Origin: an uncultured Lentisphaeria bacterium
GTDB lineage: Bacteria; Verrucomicrobiota; Lentisphaeria; Victivallales; UBA1829
Length of the DNA stretch: 56,917 nt
Reading direction: 5' to 3'
Assembly: GCA_949282305.1 (NCBI GenBank)
Contig: CASDPB010000085.1
Location: 1-56,917, forward strand
Below, piece after piece: positions 6,724-15,663 of the stretch. Position numbers and translations under genes: made by a program. The notes beneath the pieces are model-generated. The model was not told the origin of the DNA and searched no databases. It saw only the letters and a program-made list of their open reading frames with translations. Position 1 is the stretch's first letter; every line of letters begins with the position of its first letter.

Positions 6724-9363
6724 ATGAGAAAAGCTAAAACAGCAGCTAAAGTGGAAAATCCGACCCCGACGAAAGAAGAACTGGAAGCCCAGCAGCTTGC
6801 AGCTCTCGACAAGACCATCGAAACTGTGAAGGAGGCTCAGCGCAAATACGCCGAGTTCACTCAGGAACAGGTCGACGCCATCTTCCGCGCCGGAGCCCTC
6901 GCCGCCAACAACGCACGTATCGAACTTGCCAAAATGGCGGTGGAAGAAACCGGTATGGGAGTAGTCGAAGACAAGGTCATCAAGAACCACTTCGCCTCCG
7001 AATACATCTATCATAAGTACAAAGACATGAAGACCTGCGGAATCCTGGAGCATGACCTGGCGCTCGGCGTCGACACCGTTGCCGAGCCGCTCGGACTCAT
7101 CGCCGGTATTGTTCCGACCACCAACCCGACTTCCACCGCGATCTTCAAATCCCTGATTGCGCTCAAGACCCGCAACGGAATCATCTTCAGTCCGCATCCG
7201 CGCGCCAAGAAGTGCACAATCGCCGCCGCGAAACTTGTTCTGGACGCCGCCGTCAAAGCCGGCGCTCCGGAGGGCATCATCGGATGGATCGAAGAGCCGA
7301 CGGTCGCACTGAGCCAGCGCCTCATGAGCCATCCTGACGTCAATGTGATTCTTGCGACCGGCGGACCGGGCATGGTCAAGGCAGCTTACTCCAGCGGAAT
7401 CCCCGCTCTGGGCGTCGGCCCCGGAAATACACCAGTCATCATGGACGAAACCTGCAACATCGAGCTCGCCGTCAGCTCGGTTCTCCAGAGCAAAACCTTC
7501 GACAACGGCATGATCTGCGCTTCGGAGCAGTCCGTCACAGTCGTGGAAGAGGTTTACGAGGAAGTCAAGGCTGAATTCGTCAAGCGCGGCGCCTATATCC
7601 TCAAGCCCGACGAAAGAGAGAAAGTCGGCAAGACGATCTTCGTCAACGGCAGGCTCAATGCGGCGATCGTCGGACAGTCCGCGTTCAAGATTGCGGCGAT
7701 GGCGGGCGTCAAGGTGCCGGAGCGCAGCAAGGTTCTGATCGCCGAGACAAAAGGCGTCGGCCCGGATTATCCGTTCTCCCGCGAGAAACTCTCTCCGGTG
7801 CTCGCTCTTTACAAGGTCAAGGATTTCGACGCCGCGCTCGAAAATGCACAGGCGCTTCTGAACTTCGGCGGACTCGGACACACCAGTGTTCTTTATACGA
7901 AAAAGACGAATGTGGAACGCATTCAGCAGTTCGGGCATGTGATGAAGAGCTGCCGCACGCTGATCAACATGCCGTCCAGCCAGGGCGCCATCGGCGACAT
8001 CTTCAACTTCAAGCTGGAGCCGTCTCTGACACTCGGCTGCGGTTCCTGGGGCGAGAACTCCGTCAGCGGAAACGTCGGCCCGAAACACCTGCTCAACATC
8101 AAATCTATTGCACAGCGGAGAGAAAATATGCTTTGGTTCAGAGTGCCCCCGAAAATCTTCTTCAAATACGGCTGCATGAAGGAAGCCTTCACGGAACTGG
8201 AAGGCAGGAAACGCGCCTTTATCGTGACAGACGGATTCCTGTTCAACAGCGGCGTTCTCAAGGAACCCCTGGAATATCTTGAGGCGATGGGAATTCAGAC
8301 GGACATTTTTGCGGAAGTCCTGCCCGATCCGACTCTCGGAACCGCAAGAAAAGGCGTGGACCGCATGAATACATTCAAGCCGGACCTGATTATCGCTGTC
8401 GGCGGAGGTTCTCCGATGGACGCGGCGAAGATCATATGGCTCATGTATGAGCATCCCGAGATCAAGTTCGAGGATATGGCGATGCGCTTCATGGACATCC
8501 GCAAACGTATCTTCAAATTCCCGAAACTCGGCGCCAAGGCGGAGCTGGTCTGCATCCCGACCACATCCGGAACCGGTTCCGAAGTGACTCCGTTTGCCGT
8601 GATTACGGATGAAACCACGGGCAACAAATACCCGCTGGCGGATTATGAACTGACCCCGAACATGGCGATCATTGACACCCGTCTTGTCATGGGAATGCCG
8701 CCGCGCCTGACCGCCTACTCCGGAATCGACGCCCTGGTTCACGCTCTGGAAGCGCGCGTATCGGTTCTTGCCACGGAATTCACCGACGGTATTGCGCTCG
8801 AAGCCGCGCGCCTCGTGTTCAAATACCTGCCGATCGCCTATTCCAACGGTCCGCGCGATCTCCGCGCAAGAGAGCAGATGCACCATGCGTCCGCGATGGC
8901 GGGTATGGCATTCGCCAACGCATTCCTCGGCGTCTGCCACTCCATGGCGCATAAGCTCGGAGGCGAGTTCCATGTTCCGCACGGACTTGCGAACGCTCTT
9001 CTGATCAGCTATGTGATCCGTTACAATGCGACGGAGAAGCCGGTCAAGCAGGGAACCTTCCCGCAGTATGACCATCCGCATGCGAAAGAGAGATACGCCC
9101 AGGTTGCGGATTATCTCGGACTTGGCGGCAAGACCGCGGATGAGAAGGTCGAGAAGCTGATTGCCGCGATCGAAGACCTGAAGGCGAAAGTCGGCATTCC
9201 GAAATCCATCAAGGAAGCCGGCGTTCCCGAGAAGGAATTCCTTGCCGCGGTGGACGTCCTCAGCGAGAAGGCGTTTGACGACCAGTGCACCACTGCGAAT
9301 CCGCGCTATCCGCTGATCACCGAGATCAAACAGATGTATCTCGACGCATATTATGGGAAATAA
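6724..9363 (+). CDS. adhE: Bifunctional acetaldehyde-CoA/alcohol dehydrogenase AdhE
   Basis: An 879-residue cytoplasmic enzyme that reduces acetyl-CoA to acetaldehyde and then ethanol, regenerating two NAD+. The N-terminal half is a CoA-acylating aldehyde dehydrogenase (GIVPTTNPTSTAIFK, ATGGPGMVKAAYSSG, catalytic Cys in NGMICASEQ). A linker leads to an iron-type alcohol dehydrogenase (GGGSPMDAAK, PTTSGTGSEVTPF, and metal-binding His in CHSMAHKLGG and HVPHGLANALL). The length is close to the 891 residues of E. coli AdhE. The start at 6724 follows AAGGAG; upstream in-frame ATG codons lack a ribosome site. Two Rex-like sites and a promoter precede it and a strong terminator follows, so it is likely monocistronic and redox-controlled. 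Confidence 0.97.
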   Translation: MRKAKTAAKVENPTPTKEELEAQQLAALDKTIETVKEAQRKYAEFTQEQVDAIFRAGALAANNARIELAKMAVEETGMGVVEDKVIKNHFASEYIYHKYKDMKTCGILEHDLALGVDTVAEPLGLIAGIVPTTNPTSTAIFKSLIALKTRNGIIFSPHPRAKKCTIAAAKLVLDAAVKAGAPEGIIGWIEEPTVALSQRLMSHPDVNVILATGGPGMVKAAYSSGIPALGVGPGNTPVIMDETCNIELAVSSVLQSKTFDNGMICASEQSVTVVEEVYEEVKAEFVKRGAYILKPDEREKVGKTIFVNGRLNAAIVGQSAFKIAAMAGVKVPERSKVLIAETKGVGPDYPFSREKLSPVLALYKVKDFDAALENAQALLNFGGLGHTSVLYTKKTNVERIQQFGHVMKSCRTLINMPSSQGAIGDIFNFKLEPSLTLGCGSWGENSVSGNVGPKHLLNIKSIAQRRENMLWFRVPPKIFFKYGCMKEAFTELEGRKRAFIVTDGFLFNSGVLKEPLEYLEAMGIQTDIFAEVLPDPTLGTARKGVDRMNTFKPDLIIAVGGGSPMDAAKIIWLMYEHPEIKFEDMAMRFMDIRKRIFKFPKLGAKAELVCIPTTSGTGSEVTPFAVITDETTGNKYPLADYELTPNMAIIDTRLVMGMPPRLTAYSGIDALVHALEARVSVLATEFTDGIALEAARLVFKYLPIAYSNGPRDLRAREQMHHASAMAGMAFANAFLGVCHSMAHKLGGEFHVPHGLANALLISYVIRYNATEKPVKQGTFPQYDHPHAKERYAQVADYLGLGGKTADEKVEKLIAAIEDLKAKVGIPKSIKEAGVPEKEFLAAVDVLSEKAFDDQCTTANPRYPLITEIKQMYLDAYYGK

Positions 9364-9388
9364 ACTCTGAATTAAGTTTGAAACTTTG

Positions 9389-9436
9389 AAGTATTGCAGT
9401 ATCTTTACTTATAGATTGGATACTGCAATACTTTTT
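9389..9436 (+). terminator. Strong intrinsic terminator after adhE
   Basis: A perfect 15-bp stem (9389-9403 with 9419-9433), a 15-nt loop and a T-run at 9432-9436. It separates adhE from the hydrogenase cluster. Confidence 0.85.
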
Positions 9437-9465
9437 ACCTGTTTATGCTTAGGAGACGGGGGCTT

Positions 9466-9732
9466 ATGGAGAAACCTAAAATTGTAATTTGCATCGGAAG
9501 CTCGTGTTTTGCGCGCGGGAACACAAAGAATGTCGAGATCGCGGAGAAATATCTGGAGGAGAACGGTTACAAGGACGAGGTGGATGTCGATCTTTCCGGT
9601 TCTCTCTGCCAGGGACACTGCGCCGATGGACCGATTGTCGTGATCAATGACCGTATTTATACAAAAGTCGATACCGGTCTGATGCTGGATCTTCTGCGGC
9701 AGTTCCTGCCGCCGAGGGAACAAAAAAAGTAA
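9466..9732 (+). CDS. Thioredoxin-fold [2Fe-2S] ferredoxin
   Basis: An 88-residue protein with the NuoE-like [2Fe-2S] pattern: Cys9 and Cys14 (CIGSSC), then Cys48 and Cys52 (CQGHC). It probably carries single electrons to or from the hydrogenases encoded downstream. The ATG at 9466 follows AGGAG at 11 nt; the earlier ATG at 9445 has no ribosome site. It is the first of five co-directional genes. A second protein of the same type sits directly before the catalytic hydrogenase. Confidence 0.85.
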   Translation: MEKPKIVICIGSSCFARGNTKNVEIAEKYLEENGYKDEVDVDLSGSLCQGHCADGPIVVINDRIYTKVDTGLMLDLLRQFLPPREQKK

Positions 9733-9768
9733 TATCTATGTCATAATTTTGTTTTGTTACGATAATTT

Positions 9769-9804
9769 GCCGGAGAAAAATGCGCGGCATTTCGGGGCTC
9801 CGGC
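9769..9804 (+). promoter_or_regulatory. Leader hairpin before the sensory hydrogenase
   Basis: GCCGGAG (9769-9775) pairs with CTCCGGC (9798-9804), enclosing a second stem, AAATGC-GCG-GCATTT. It ends just before the GGAG ribosome site of the gene at 9826. No U-run follows, so it may affect translation or RNA stability. Role unproven. Confidence 0.4.
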
Positions 9805-9825
9805 GAAAAAGAGTGGAGAAAAGAT

Positions 9826-11550
9826 ATGAATCACAATTTCCCCGTCTTTACCATAGATAATGAGTGTCAGGACTGTTATAAATGCGTTCGGCACTGCCAC
9901 TGCAAAGCGATCCGGATCGTCAATTCGCGCGCCGCGGTCATTCCTGAACTTTGCGTCTGCTGCGGAACCTGTGTCAAAGTCTGTCCCGCTCACGCGAAGA
10001 AAATCCGTTCCGACTTGAGCCGTCTGCGTTTTCTTCTGGAAAACAAGGAGGTTCTTTATGCCTCGATCGCTCCCAGCTTCGTGGGATATTTCAGGGGCGT
10101 TTCGATCAACCGGCTTGCCGGAGCCCTGAAGCAGCTCGGTTTCGCAGGGACTTCGGAAACGGCTCTCGGGGCAGAGCTTGTAAGCGCCGAAACCGGAAAA
10201 ATCATTCAGGAGAGCGACCGCAAACTGTTTATATCAAGTGCATGTCCGGCGTCTGTGGACTACATCCGGAAGTATGCCCCGGACTATATTGATTCCATTG
10301 TCCCCGTTGTTTCGCCGGTGATGGCTCATGCCAGACTTCTGAAACAGACATACGGCGACAACATCAAGGTCGTTTTCTTCGGACCCTGTGCGGCGAAGAA
10401 AAACGAGGCGGACCGTTCCCCCGACGTTCTTTCGCTTGCTGTCACGTTTGAATCGCTCAGGAATCTTCTGGAGGAAAAAGGGATTGACCTGAATTCCGTG
10501 GAGGATGCGCCGCTTGCACTGAGGGCGGCGGAGGAAGGGCGCGCCTATTCCCTGGAAGGCGGCATGAACGATACTCTGCGCGGCAACGATCCGAATATCC
10601 GTTACGTGGCGGTGTCCGGACTTGCGAATATCGGCAGACTGCTTGGCAGCACTGCTCCGTTGAAGACGCACGGCGGCAAGAAACTTTTCATCGAATGCCT
10701 CGCCTGTCACGGCGGATGTGTCAACGGTCCGGTGATGCCGGAGGACGGTTCCAATCTGGAAACTTTGATGAACACCATGGATATTGCCGCTTCCACCTCA
10801 AGTCTCGGGCGCGATCCGAAGGTGGAGATGAAGGAAGTTCCGGAGAAGGATGTGCCGAATGTGAAGGAGCCTTCGGAGGCGGAAATCGTTGCGGCGCTGG
10901 AATCTGTCGGCAAACACTCTCCGGCGGATGAACTGAACTGCGGCGGGTGCGGCTACAACAGCTGCCGCGAATTTGCCGCGGCGATGATCGACGGCAAGGC
11001 GGAGGCGTCCATGTGTCTTTCGTATCTCCGCACCATTTCGCAGAAAACCAGCAACGCGCTGATCAAATATATTCCGGCTTCGGTTGTGATTGTGGACAAC
11101 AATCTTCAGATTATTGAGTGCAACCGTCACTTTGCCAGAATGTGCGGCGAGGACGCTCTGGCTGCTTATGACTCCTGCGGGAACCTGACCGGCGCCGATC
11201 TCCGCAGCCTGATTGAGTTTTCGGATCTTTTTGAAAGCGCCTTTGCCGGCGGTTCCGGCGATCTTGAGCGTTTCAATCAGATTTACGGAGACCGCATTTT
11301 CAACATCAGCGTATTCTCCATTACCGCCGGACGCACGGTCGGGGCGGTCATTCAGGATGTGACGCAGAGCGAGCTTCACCGCGAGAAAGTTGCGGAGAAG
11401 GCGCGCGAAGTGATCCGCAAGAACGTGACGACGGTTCAGAAGATTGCCCAGTATCTCGGGGAACACATGGCGGAAACGGAAATCATTCTCCGGGAAGTTG
11501 CCGGAAGCTATTCCGAAATCAAGGATAAAAAAGATGGCGATGGAAAATGA
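9826..11550 (+). CDS. Sensory [FeFe]-hydrogenase with PAS domain (HydS-like)
   Basis: A 574-residue protein. Order: a two-cluster ferredoxin domain (CQDCYKCVRHCHC and CVCCGTCVKVC); a hydrogenase H-cluster domain (L1 SSACPAS, L2 GPCAAKKNE, L3 ECLACHGGCVNGP); a four-Cys Fe-S motif (LNCGGCGYNSC, then C-x3-LR); a PAS domain (about residues 420-530); and a C-terminal helix. In L1 the proton-relay Cys of catalytic enzymes is Ala, as in group C sensory hydrogenases. It probably senses H2 or redox state and signals to the phosphatase whose gene overlaps it by 17 nt. Resembles the hfs-type cluster of thermophilic clostridia. Confidence 0.9.
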   Translation: MNHNFPVFTIDNECQDCYKCVRHCHCKAIRIVNSRAAVIPELCVCCGTCVKVCPAHAKKIRSDLSRLRFLLENKEVLYASIAPSFVGYFRGVSINRLAGALKQLGFAGTSETALGAELVSAETGKIIQESDRKLFISSACPASVDYIRKYAPDYIDSIVPVVSPVMAHARLLKQTYGDNIKVVFFGPCAAKKNEADRSPDVLSLAVTFESLRNLLEEKGIDLNSVEDAPLALRAAEEGRAYSLEGGMNDTLRGNDPNIRYVAVSGLANIGRLLGSTAPLKTHGGKKLFIECLACHGGCVNGPVMPEDGSNLETLMNTMDIAASTSSLGRDPKVEMKEVPEKDVPNVKEPSEAEIVAALESVGKHSPADELNCGGCGYNSCREFAAAMIDGKAEASMCLSYLRTISQKTSNALIKYIPASVVIVDNNLQIIECNRHFARMCGEDALAAYDSCGNLTGADLRSLIEFSDLFESAFAGGSGDLERFNQIYGDRIFNISVFSITAGRTVGAVIQDVTQSELHREKVAEKAREVIRKNVTTVQKIAQYLGEHMAETEIILREVAGSYSEIKDKKDGDGK

Positions 11551-12727
11551 AAAGCTGTTCGTGGAACTGGAGGCGAGCCAGTGGACCAAGACCGGGCAGG
11601 CGGCCTGCGGGGACGACTTCCGGTGTGTGCGCATCCCGAATGAGAAGCGCACAATCGCCGTGTTGTCCGATGGTCTCGGCAGCGGGATCAAGGCGAACCT
11701 GATGGCAAGCATGACCGCGACGATGGCGCTGGAATTTGTCCGCTCCAACATGGATATTCTTCAGTCCGCCGAGACGATCATGGATTCGCTTCCGGTGTGC
11801 GAGATCCGCAAGATCAGTTATGCGACGTTCACGGTGTTTGACATGCAGCTCGGCGGCAAAACCCGTGTCATTGAAATGGACAATCCGCCGTTTATTCATC
11901 TGCGGAATCTGATTGACCTGCCGAAGAACAATGTCAAGGAGCTGGTTTCCGAACGCTGGCCGGACCGCAAGATGAAGATCACCGAGGTGACGATGGCGCC
12001 GGGAGACCGCCTGATTGCATTTTCGGACGGCGTCACCCAGGCGGGGCTGGGGTGTCCCGGCTGGAAGTTCGGCTGGCGGCGGGAAGGAGCTTTGAATTTC
12101 ATTACACGGGTGGTCGGAAAGAATCCGGAGATTTCCGCCCGTGACCTTGCGACCATGATTGCGGCGGAGGCGATGTCGATTCATCCCGAGCGGAAATGCA
12201 AGGACGATATTACCTGCATGGTGCTTTATCTGCGGCATCCGCGTGTTTTGCGCGTGATTACCGGTCCGCCGTTTCGCAAGGAGACGGACCGCGAATACGC
12301 GAACATGGCGGTGTTCCCGGAGGGGAAAGTTGTGCTCTGCGGGGGAACGACTGCGAACATTGTCGCGCGGGAACTTCGGAGCCGTGTGGATATTGACCTC
12401 AAGATGGTGGGCAGAAGCGGAAATCTGCCGCCGCCCGGATTCATGCGCGGCGTGGGGCTTGTGACGGAAGGGATTCTGACTCTGACGCAGGTTGCCTCCG
12501 ACCTTGAGTCGGGCAATTGGCAGAATTCCGCCGCGGCGGCGAAGGAGATTGTCAACCTGATGATGGACAGCGATATTGTCGAGTTTATTGTCGGGACGAA
12601 AATCAACGAGGCGCATCAGGACCCGATGCTTCCGGTGGATCTGGAAATGCGGCGGAATGTGATCCGGCGCCTCAAGACGGTGTTGGAAAACAATTACAGA
12701 AAAAATGTATCGATACAGTATTTTTAA
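11534..12727 (+). CDS. SpoIIE-type protein serine phosphatase
   Basis: A 397-residue PP2C-like phosphatase. Metal and catalytic motifs are in place: AVLSDGLGSGIKA, IAFSDGVTQ and KDDITCMVL. The last roughly 150 residues form an uncharacterised domain (HPRVLRVITGPPF to the end). The ATG at 11534 overlaps the hydrogenase coding end, indicating coupling. By analogy with other PAS-hydrogenase/phosphatase pairs it should dephosphorylate a Ser or Thr target, perhaps an anti-sigma antagonist, in response to the sensory hydrogenase. No partner kinase or antagonist is encoded in the window. Confidence 0.9.
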   Translation: MAMENEKLFVELEASQWTKTGQAACGDDFRCVRIPNEKRTIAVLSDGLGSGIKANLMASMTATMALEFVRSNMDILQSAETIMDSLPVCEIRKISYATFTVFDMQLGGKTRVIEMDNPPFIHLRNLIDLPKNNVKELVSERWPDRKMKITEVTMAPGDRLIAFSDGVTQAGLGCPGWKFGWRREGALNFITRVVGKNPEISARDLATMIAAEAMSIHPERKCKDDITCMVLYLRHPRVLRVITGPPFRKETDREYANMAVFPEGKVVLCGGTTANIVARELRSRVDIDLKMVGRSGNLPPPGFMRGVGLVTEGILTLTQVASDLESGNWQNSAAAAKEIVNLMMDSDIVEFIVGTKINEAHQDPMLPVDLEMRRNVIRRLKTVLENNYRKNVSIQYF

Positions 12728-12750
12728 CCCAATAACAATGGAGATGAAAA

Positions 12751-13023
12751 ATGAACGAACAAGGGACCATCAAAGTGGAAGTTTGCTGTGGAACGACCTG
12801 TTATCTTCTTGGGGCGCAGAGCCTTCTGGCTCTGGAAAAATCCATGCCCGCTCCGTGGGTGGGAAAGGTTGAGATTGTCGCAATGCCCTGTCTGGAAGTC
12901 TGCACGAATGACAATTACAGTCATGCTCCCTTTGTAAGGATCAACGGCGAGATTCTCGGCGAGGCGACTGTCGATCTGATCTCCAAAAAAGTCAATGAAT
13001 TACTCGAAAGGCCCGTTCGATGA
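12751..13023 (+). CDS. Thioredoxin-fold [2Fe-2S] ferredoxin
   Basis: A 90-residue NuoE-like protein with Cys12 or Cys13, Cys17, Cys47 and Cys51 (CCGTTC and CLEVC) as probable [2Fe-2S] ligands. A GGAG ribosome site precedes it, and its stop overlaps the hydrogenase start as ATGA. It is probably a dedicated electron partner or small subunit of the hydrogenase encoded next. It is only distantly similar to the 9466 protein, so the two may serve different hydrogenases. Confidence 0.85.
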   Translation: MNEQGTIKVEVCCGTTCYLLGAQSLLALEKSMPAPWVGKVEIVAMPCLEVCTNDNYSHAPFVRINGEILGEATVDLISKKVNELLERPVR

Positions 13024-14447
13024 ACAATGGTGTCGTTAGAATGCGCCGGGAACTGATGATCCGGTTGATCAAAAGTTTCCTCGCAGGAACCATAGAAAAA
13101 GATATTGATAGAATTCCTTATGAAATCCGCCCGAAGGGGATGGATTCCGTGCGCTGCTGCATTTACAAGGACCGCGCCATTATCAAATACCGTCTCATGG
13201 CGCTTCTCGGCGCCTCCTACGAGGCGGAAACGGACGAAAGCAAAACACTGAAAGACTACCTGAACGATGCGCTTGCGGAGAAGAAGCGGCCGGACAAGCC
13301 CATCACCGCGTGCGGCGCGGGATGCTCCGGATGCCCCGACCGCAAGTATTTCGTCACGGACAACTGCCGGGGATGTTTTGCGCGTCCCTGCTATTACAAC
13401 TGTCCCGTGGGGGCGATTCGCGTGGAAAATCAGCACGCTGTGATTGACCAGACGAAGTGCATCAGCTGCGGCAAGTGCATGACGCTGTGTCCGTTCCATG
13501 CGATCACCAAGACGGCGGTTCCATGCGAGGATGCGTGTCCCGTGGGGGCGATTAAGAAAAATTCGGATGGAATTGCGGAGATTGATTTTGAGAAATGTAT
13601 TTTCTGCGGAAAATGCTTTTCCAACTGCCCGTTCTCGGCGATCATGGAACGCTCTGAGCTCATGAACATTTTGAATGAAATCAAAAAGGGGAAAGAGGTC
13701 GTGGCGATTATTGCGCCGTCCGCGCAGAATCAGTTCCCCGGAACGGTCGGACAGCTTTTCTCGGCTGTTGCGAAGATCGGTTTCAAGGATGTGATTGAGG
13801 TTGCGCTCGGGGCGGAGATGACCACGGAACATGAGGCGCAGGAGTTTCAGGAGAAAATGATTGCGGGCGAGAGGCTTGTGACCTCTTCCTGCTGCACCGC
13901 CTATGTCGAGGCGGCGAAGAAACACGCCCCCGAGCTTCTCCCGATGGTTTCGACTACGCCGAGCCCGATGCTTTATGCCGCGGACATTGCGCGCAAGCAG
14001 CATCCCGATGCCCAGATCGTCTTCATCGGTCCGTGCATTGCAAAGCGTTATGAGGTGACGCTCCATCCCGATAAAGTGGACTGGGTGATGACTTTTGAGG
14101 AGCTCGGAACCATCTTCGCCGCGATGAATATTGATGTCCTTGCGCAGACGGAGTGGCCGATTCCGCGTCCCGCCGCCGCGACGGCGAGAAACTTTGCCAG
14201 AAGCTGCGGCGTTACGGAGGCGATTCTCAAGGAACTGGAGTCGCACCCTGAGCTTGCCAAACGCGGTTTCAAGGCGGATGTCAAGTTCATCAACGGGCTG
14301 ACGCCGAAGACCGTCAAGATGCTCCAGCTTTACGGCAAGGGCAAACTGCCCGGCAATTTCCTGGAAGTCATGGCATGTTGCGGCGGATGTACCGGCGGCC
14401 CGTGCTCTCTGACTCAGGCATTCAATCCGGACAAGAAAGGCGTATAA
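13020..14447 (+). CDS. [FeFe]-hydrogenase, group B-like catalytic type
   Basis: A 475-residue iron-only hydrogenase that should interconvert protons and H2. The N-terminus has a Cys-rich segment (CGAGCSGCPDRK, CRGCFARPCYYNC), then two [4Fe-4S] ferredoxin motifs (CISCGKCMTLC, CIFCGKCFSNC). H-cluster motifs are L1 TSSCCTAY, with both Cys present, L2 GPCIAKRYE and L3 EVMACCGGCTGGPC. Retention of both L1 Cys suggests real catalysis, unlike the sensory homologue upstream. L2 starts with Gly rather than the Met of classical enzymes, in keeping with group B-like proteins. It is the last gene of the cluster. Maturases HydEFG are not in this window. Confidence 0.92.
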   Translation: MNNGVVRMRRELMIRLIKSFLAGTIEKDIDRIPYEIRPKGMDSVRCCIYKDRAIIKYRLMALLGASYEAETDESKTLKDYLNDALAEKKRPDKPITACGAGCSGCPDRKYFVTDNCRGCFARPCYYNCPVGAIRVENQHAVIDQTKCISCGKCMTLCPFHAITKTAVPCEDACPVGAIKKNSDGIAEIDFEKCIFCGKCFSNCPFSAIMERSELMNILNEIKKGKEVVAIIAPSAQNQFPGTVGQLFSAVAKIGFKDVIEVALGAEMTTEHEAQEFQEKMIAGERLVTSSCCTAYVEAAKKHAPELLPMVSTTPSPMLYAADIARKQHPDAQIVFIGPCIAKRYEVTLHPDKVDWVMTFEELGTIFAAMNIDVLAQTEWPIPRPAAATARNFARSCGVTEAILKELESHPELAKRGFKADVKFINGLTPKTVKMLQLYGKGKLPGNFLEVMACCGGCTGGPCSLTQAFNPDKKGV

Positions 14448-14464
14448 CCCGGAAACGCGAAGCC

Positions 14465-14510
14465 GAAGGGAGGATGATACGGGATTCCGGTTGTCCTCCT
14501 TTCCGTTTTT
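14465..14510 (+). terminator. Candidate terminator after the hydrogenase cluster
   Basis: GAAGGGAGGA (14465-14474) pairs with TCCTCCTTTC (14494-14503), 9 Watson-Crick pairs plus one G-U, followed by TTTTT at 14506-14510. Confidence 0.55.
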
Positions 14511-14586
14511 GGGTGCCGTTTTCAGTTTTAAGCTGTCCGTATGGAGCCCGGCATGGCAAATTTTCCGAAATCAGAGGAAAAAGCCC

Positions 14587-14612
14587 TTGACTTTTCCTCT
14601 GCAGGATGGATA
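14587..14612 (+). promoter_or_regulatory. Weak candidate promoter for ribokinase
   Basis: TTGACT at 14587-14592, followed after about 16 nt by GATATTTT. The -35 is good and the -10 poor. It is the only candidate in the 218-nt gap before the ribokinase. Confidence 0.35.
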
Positions 14613-14665
14613 TTTTCATCAGGAGGCTGAATCGCGATACGAAAAACAATCAACCAGGGGGGACA

Positions 14666-15574
14666 ATGAAAAAAGTTGTTGTGATCGGCAGTTCCAATAC
14701 GGACATGGTTGTGAAGTCCGCACGGATTCCCGTGCCGGGAGAGACAATCCTCGGCGGTCGTTTTATGATGAATCCCGGCGGAAAGGGAGCCAATCAGGCT
14801 GTTGCCGCCGCCCGTATGGGAGGAGAGGTGACGTTTATTGCCAAAGTCGGAAACGATCTGTTCGGCAGGGAGGCAAAAGCGCTCTGGCAGGAAGAAAAAA
14901 TTCATGTCGATCATGTGCTGGTCGATCCGGAGAACCCTTCCGGCGTGGCTTTGATCATGGTGGATGCGAAGGGGGAAAACTGTATTTCCGTGGCGTCGGG
15001 CGCCAATGCGTCTCTGAAGCCGCAGGACTTGGAGCCTGCCCGAGATGTGATCGAATCGGCGGACGTGCTGCTGATGCAGCTGGAAACGCCTCTGGACACA
15101 ATTCTCCATGCCGCGAAGCTGGCTTCCTCCAAAGGGATTCCGGTGGTGCTGAATCCCGCTCCGGCGACGGAGCTGCCGGAAGAAATCTATCCGTGCCTTT
15201 TCCTGATTACTCCGAATGAGACCGAGGCGGAAATTCTGACCGGCATCAAGGTGAAGGACGAGGAATCCGCCCGCCTGGCGGCGGAAAAACTCTGCGCCAG
15301 GGGAGTCCGTTCCGTCATTGTCACCATGGGGGCGCGCGGTTCTTATCTTTATACGGAGGGACACGGGGAACAGATTCCGGTGTGCCCGGTCAAGCCGCTT
15401 GATACAACGGCTGCCGGCGATGTCTTCAACGGGGCATTGGCGGTCGGATTATCCGAAGGCATGGGGGTGCGCGAGGCAATTGCTCTGGCGTCCGGGGCAG
15501 CCTCGATTTCCGTTACGCGGATGGGGGCGCAGAGTTCCGCGCCTTACCGTCATGAGTGCAAAATCACGCCGTAA
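14666..15574 (+). CDS. rbsK: Ribokinase (PfkB family)
   Basis: A 302-residue cytoplasmic sugar kinase. It has the PfkB signatures GGKGANQAVAAARMGG near residue 40 and the ATP/anion-hole motif DTTAAGDVFNGAL near residue 250. The N-terminal VVVIGSSNTDMV is typical of ribokinases. The start at 14666 follows a GGGGGG ribosome site. It phosphorylates ribose, or a related pentose such as deoxyribose, to the 5-phosphate. The next gene encodes a sugar permease, now frameshifted, so the pair probably formed an uptake-and-phosphorylation unit. Confidence 0.88.
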   Translation: MKKVVVIGSSNTDMVVKSARIPVPGETILGGRFMMNPGGKGANQAVAAARMGGEVTFIAKVGNDLFGREAKALWQEEKIHVDHVLVDPENPSGVALIMVDAKGENCISVASGANASLKPQDLEPARDVIESADVLLMQLETPLDTILHAAKLASSKGIPVVLNPAPATELPEEIYPCLFLITPNETEAEILTGIKVKDEESARLAAEKLCARGVRSVIVTMGARGSYLYTEGHGEQIPVCPVKPLDTTAAGDVFNGALAVGLSEGMGVREAIALASGAASISVTRMGAQSSAPYRHECKITP

Positions 15575-15588
15575 ATGCGAAGAGTGCT

Positions 15589-15616
15589 TCCGCCGGAGTC
15601 CACCGGCGGATTTCTT
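15589..15616 (+). terminator. Hairpin between ribokinase and permease
   Basis: TCCGCCGG (15589-15596) pairs perfectly with CCGGCGGA (15603-15610), followed by TTTCTT. It could be a partial terminator that lowers permease expression relative to the kinase. Confidence 0.55.
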
Positions 15617-15663
15617 ATCATTGATTCTGTAAACGTTTCATAAAAAAACAAGGGGGATGGATT

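Noticed and set aside
6718-9081. 787-residue open frame antisense to adhE
   Set aside because: It lies wholly inside a well-conserved gene; the protein is His/Arg/Asp-rich without domain motifs, as expected from the complement of GC-rich codons.
9728-9765. Possible Rex site before the sensory hydrogenase (TTGTTACGATAATTTGCC)
   Set aside because: The left half fits but the right half lacks ACAA, so it does not meet the TTGT-N10-ACAA pattern.
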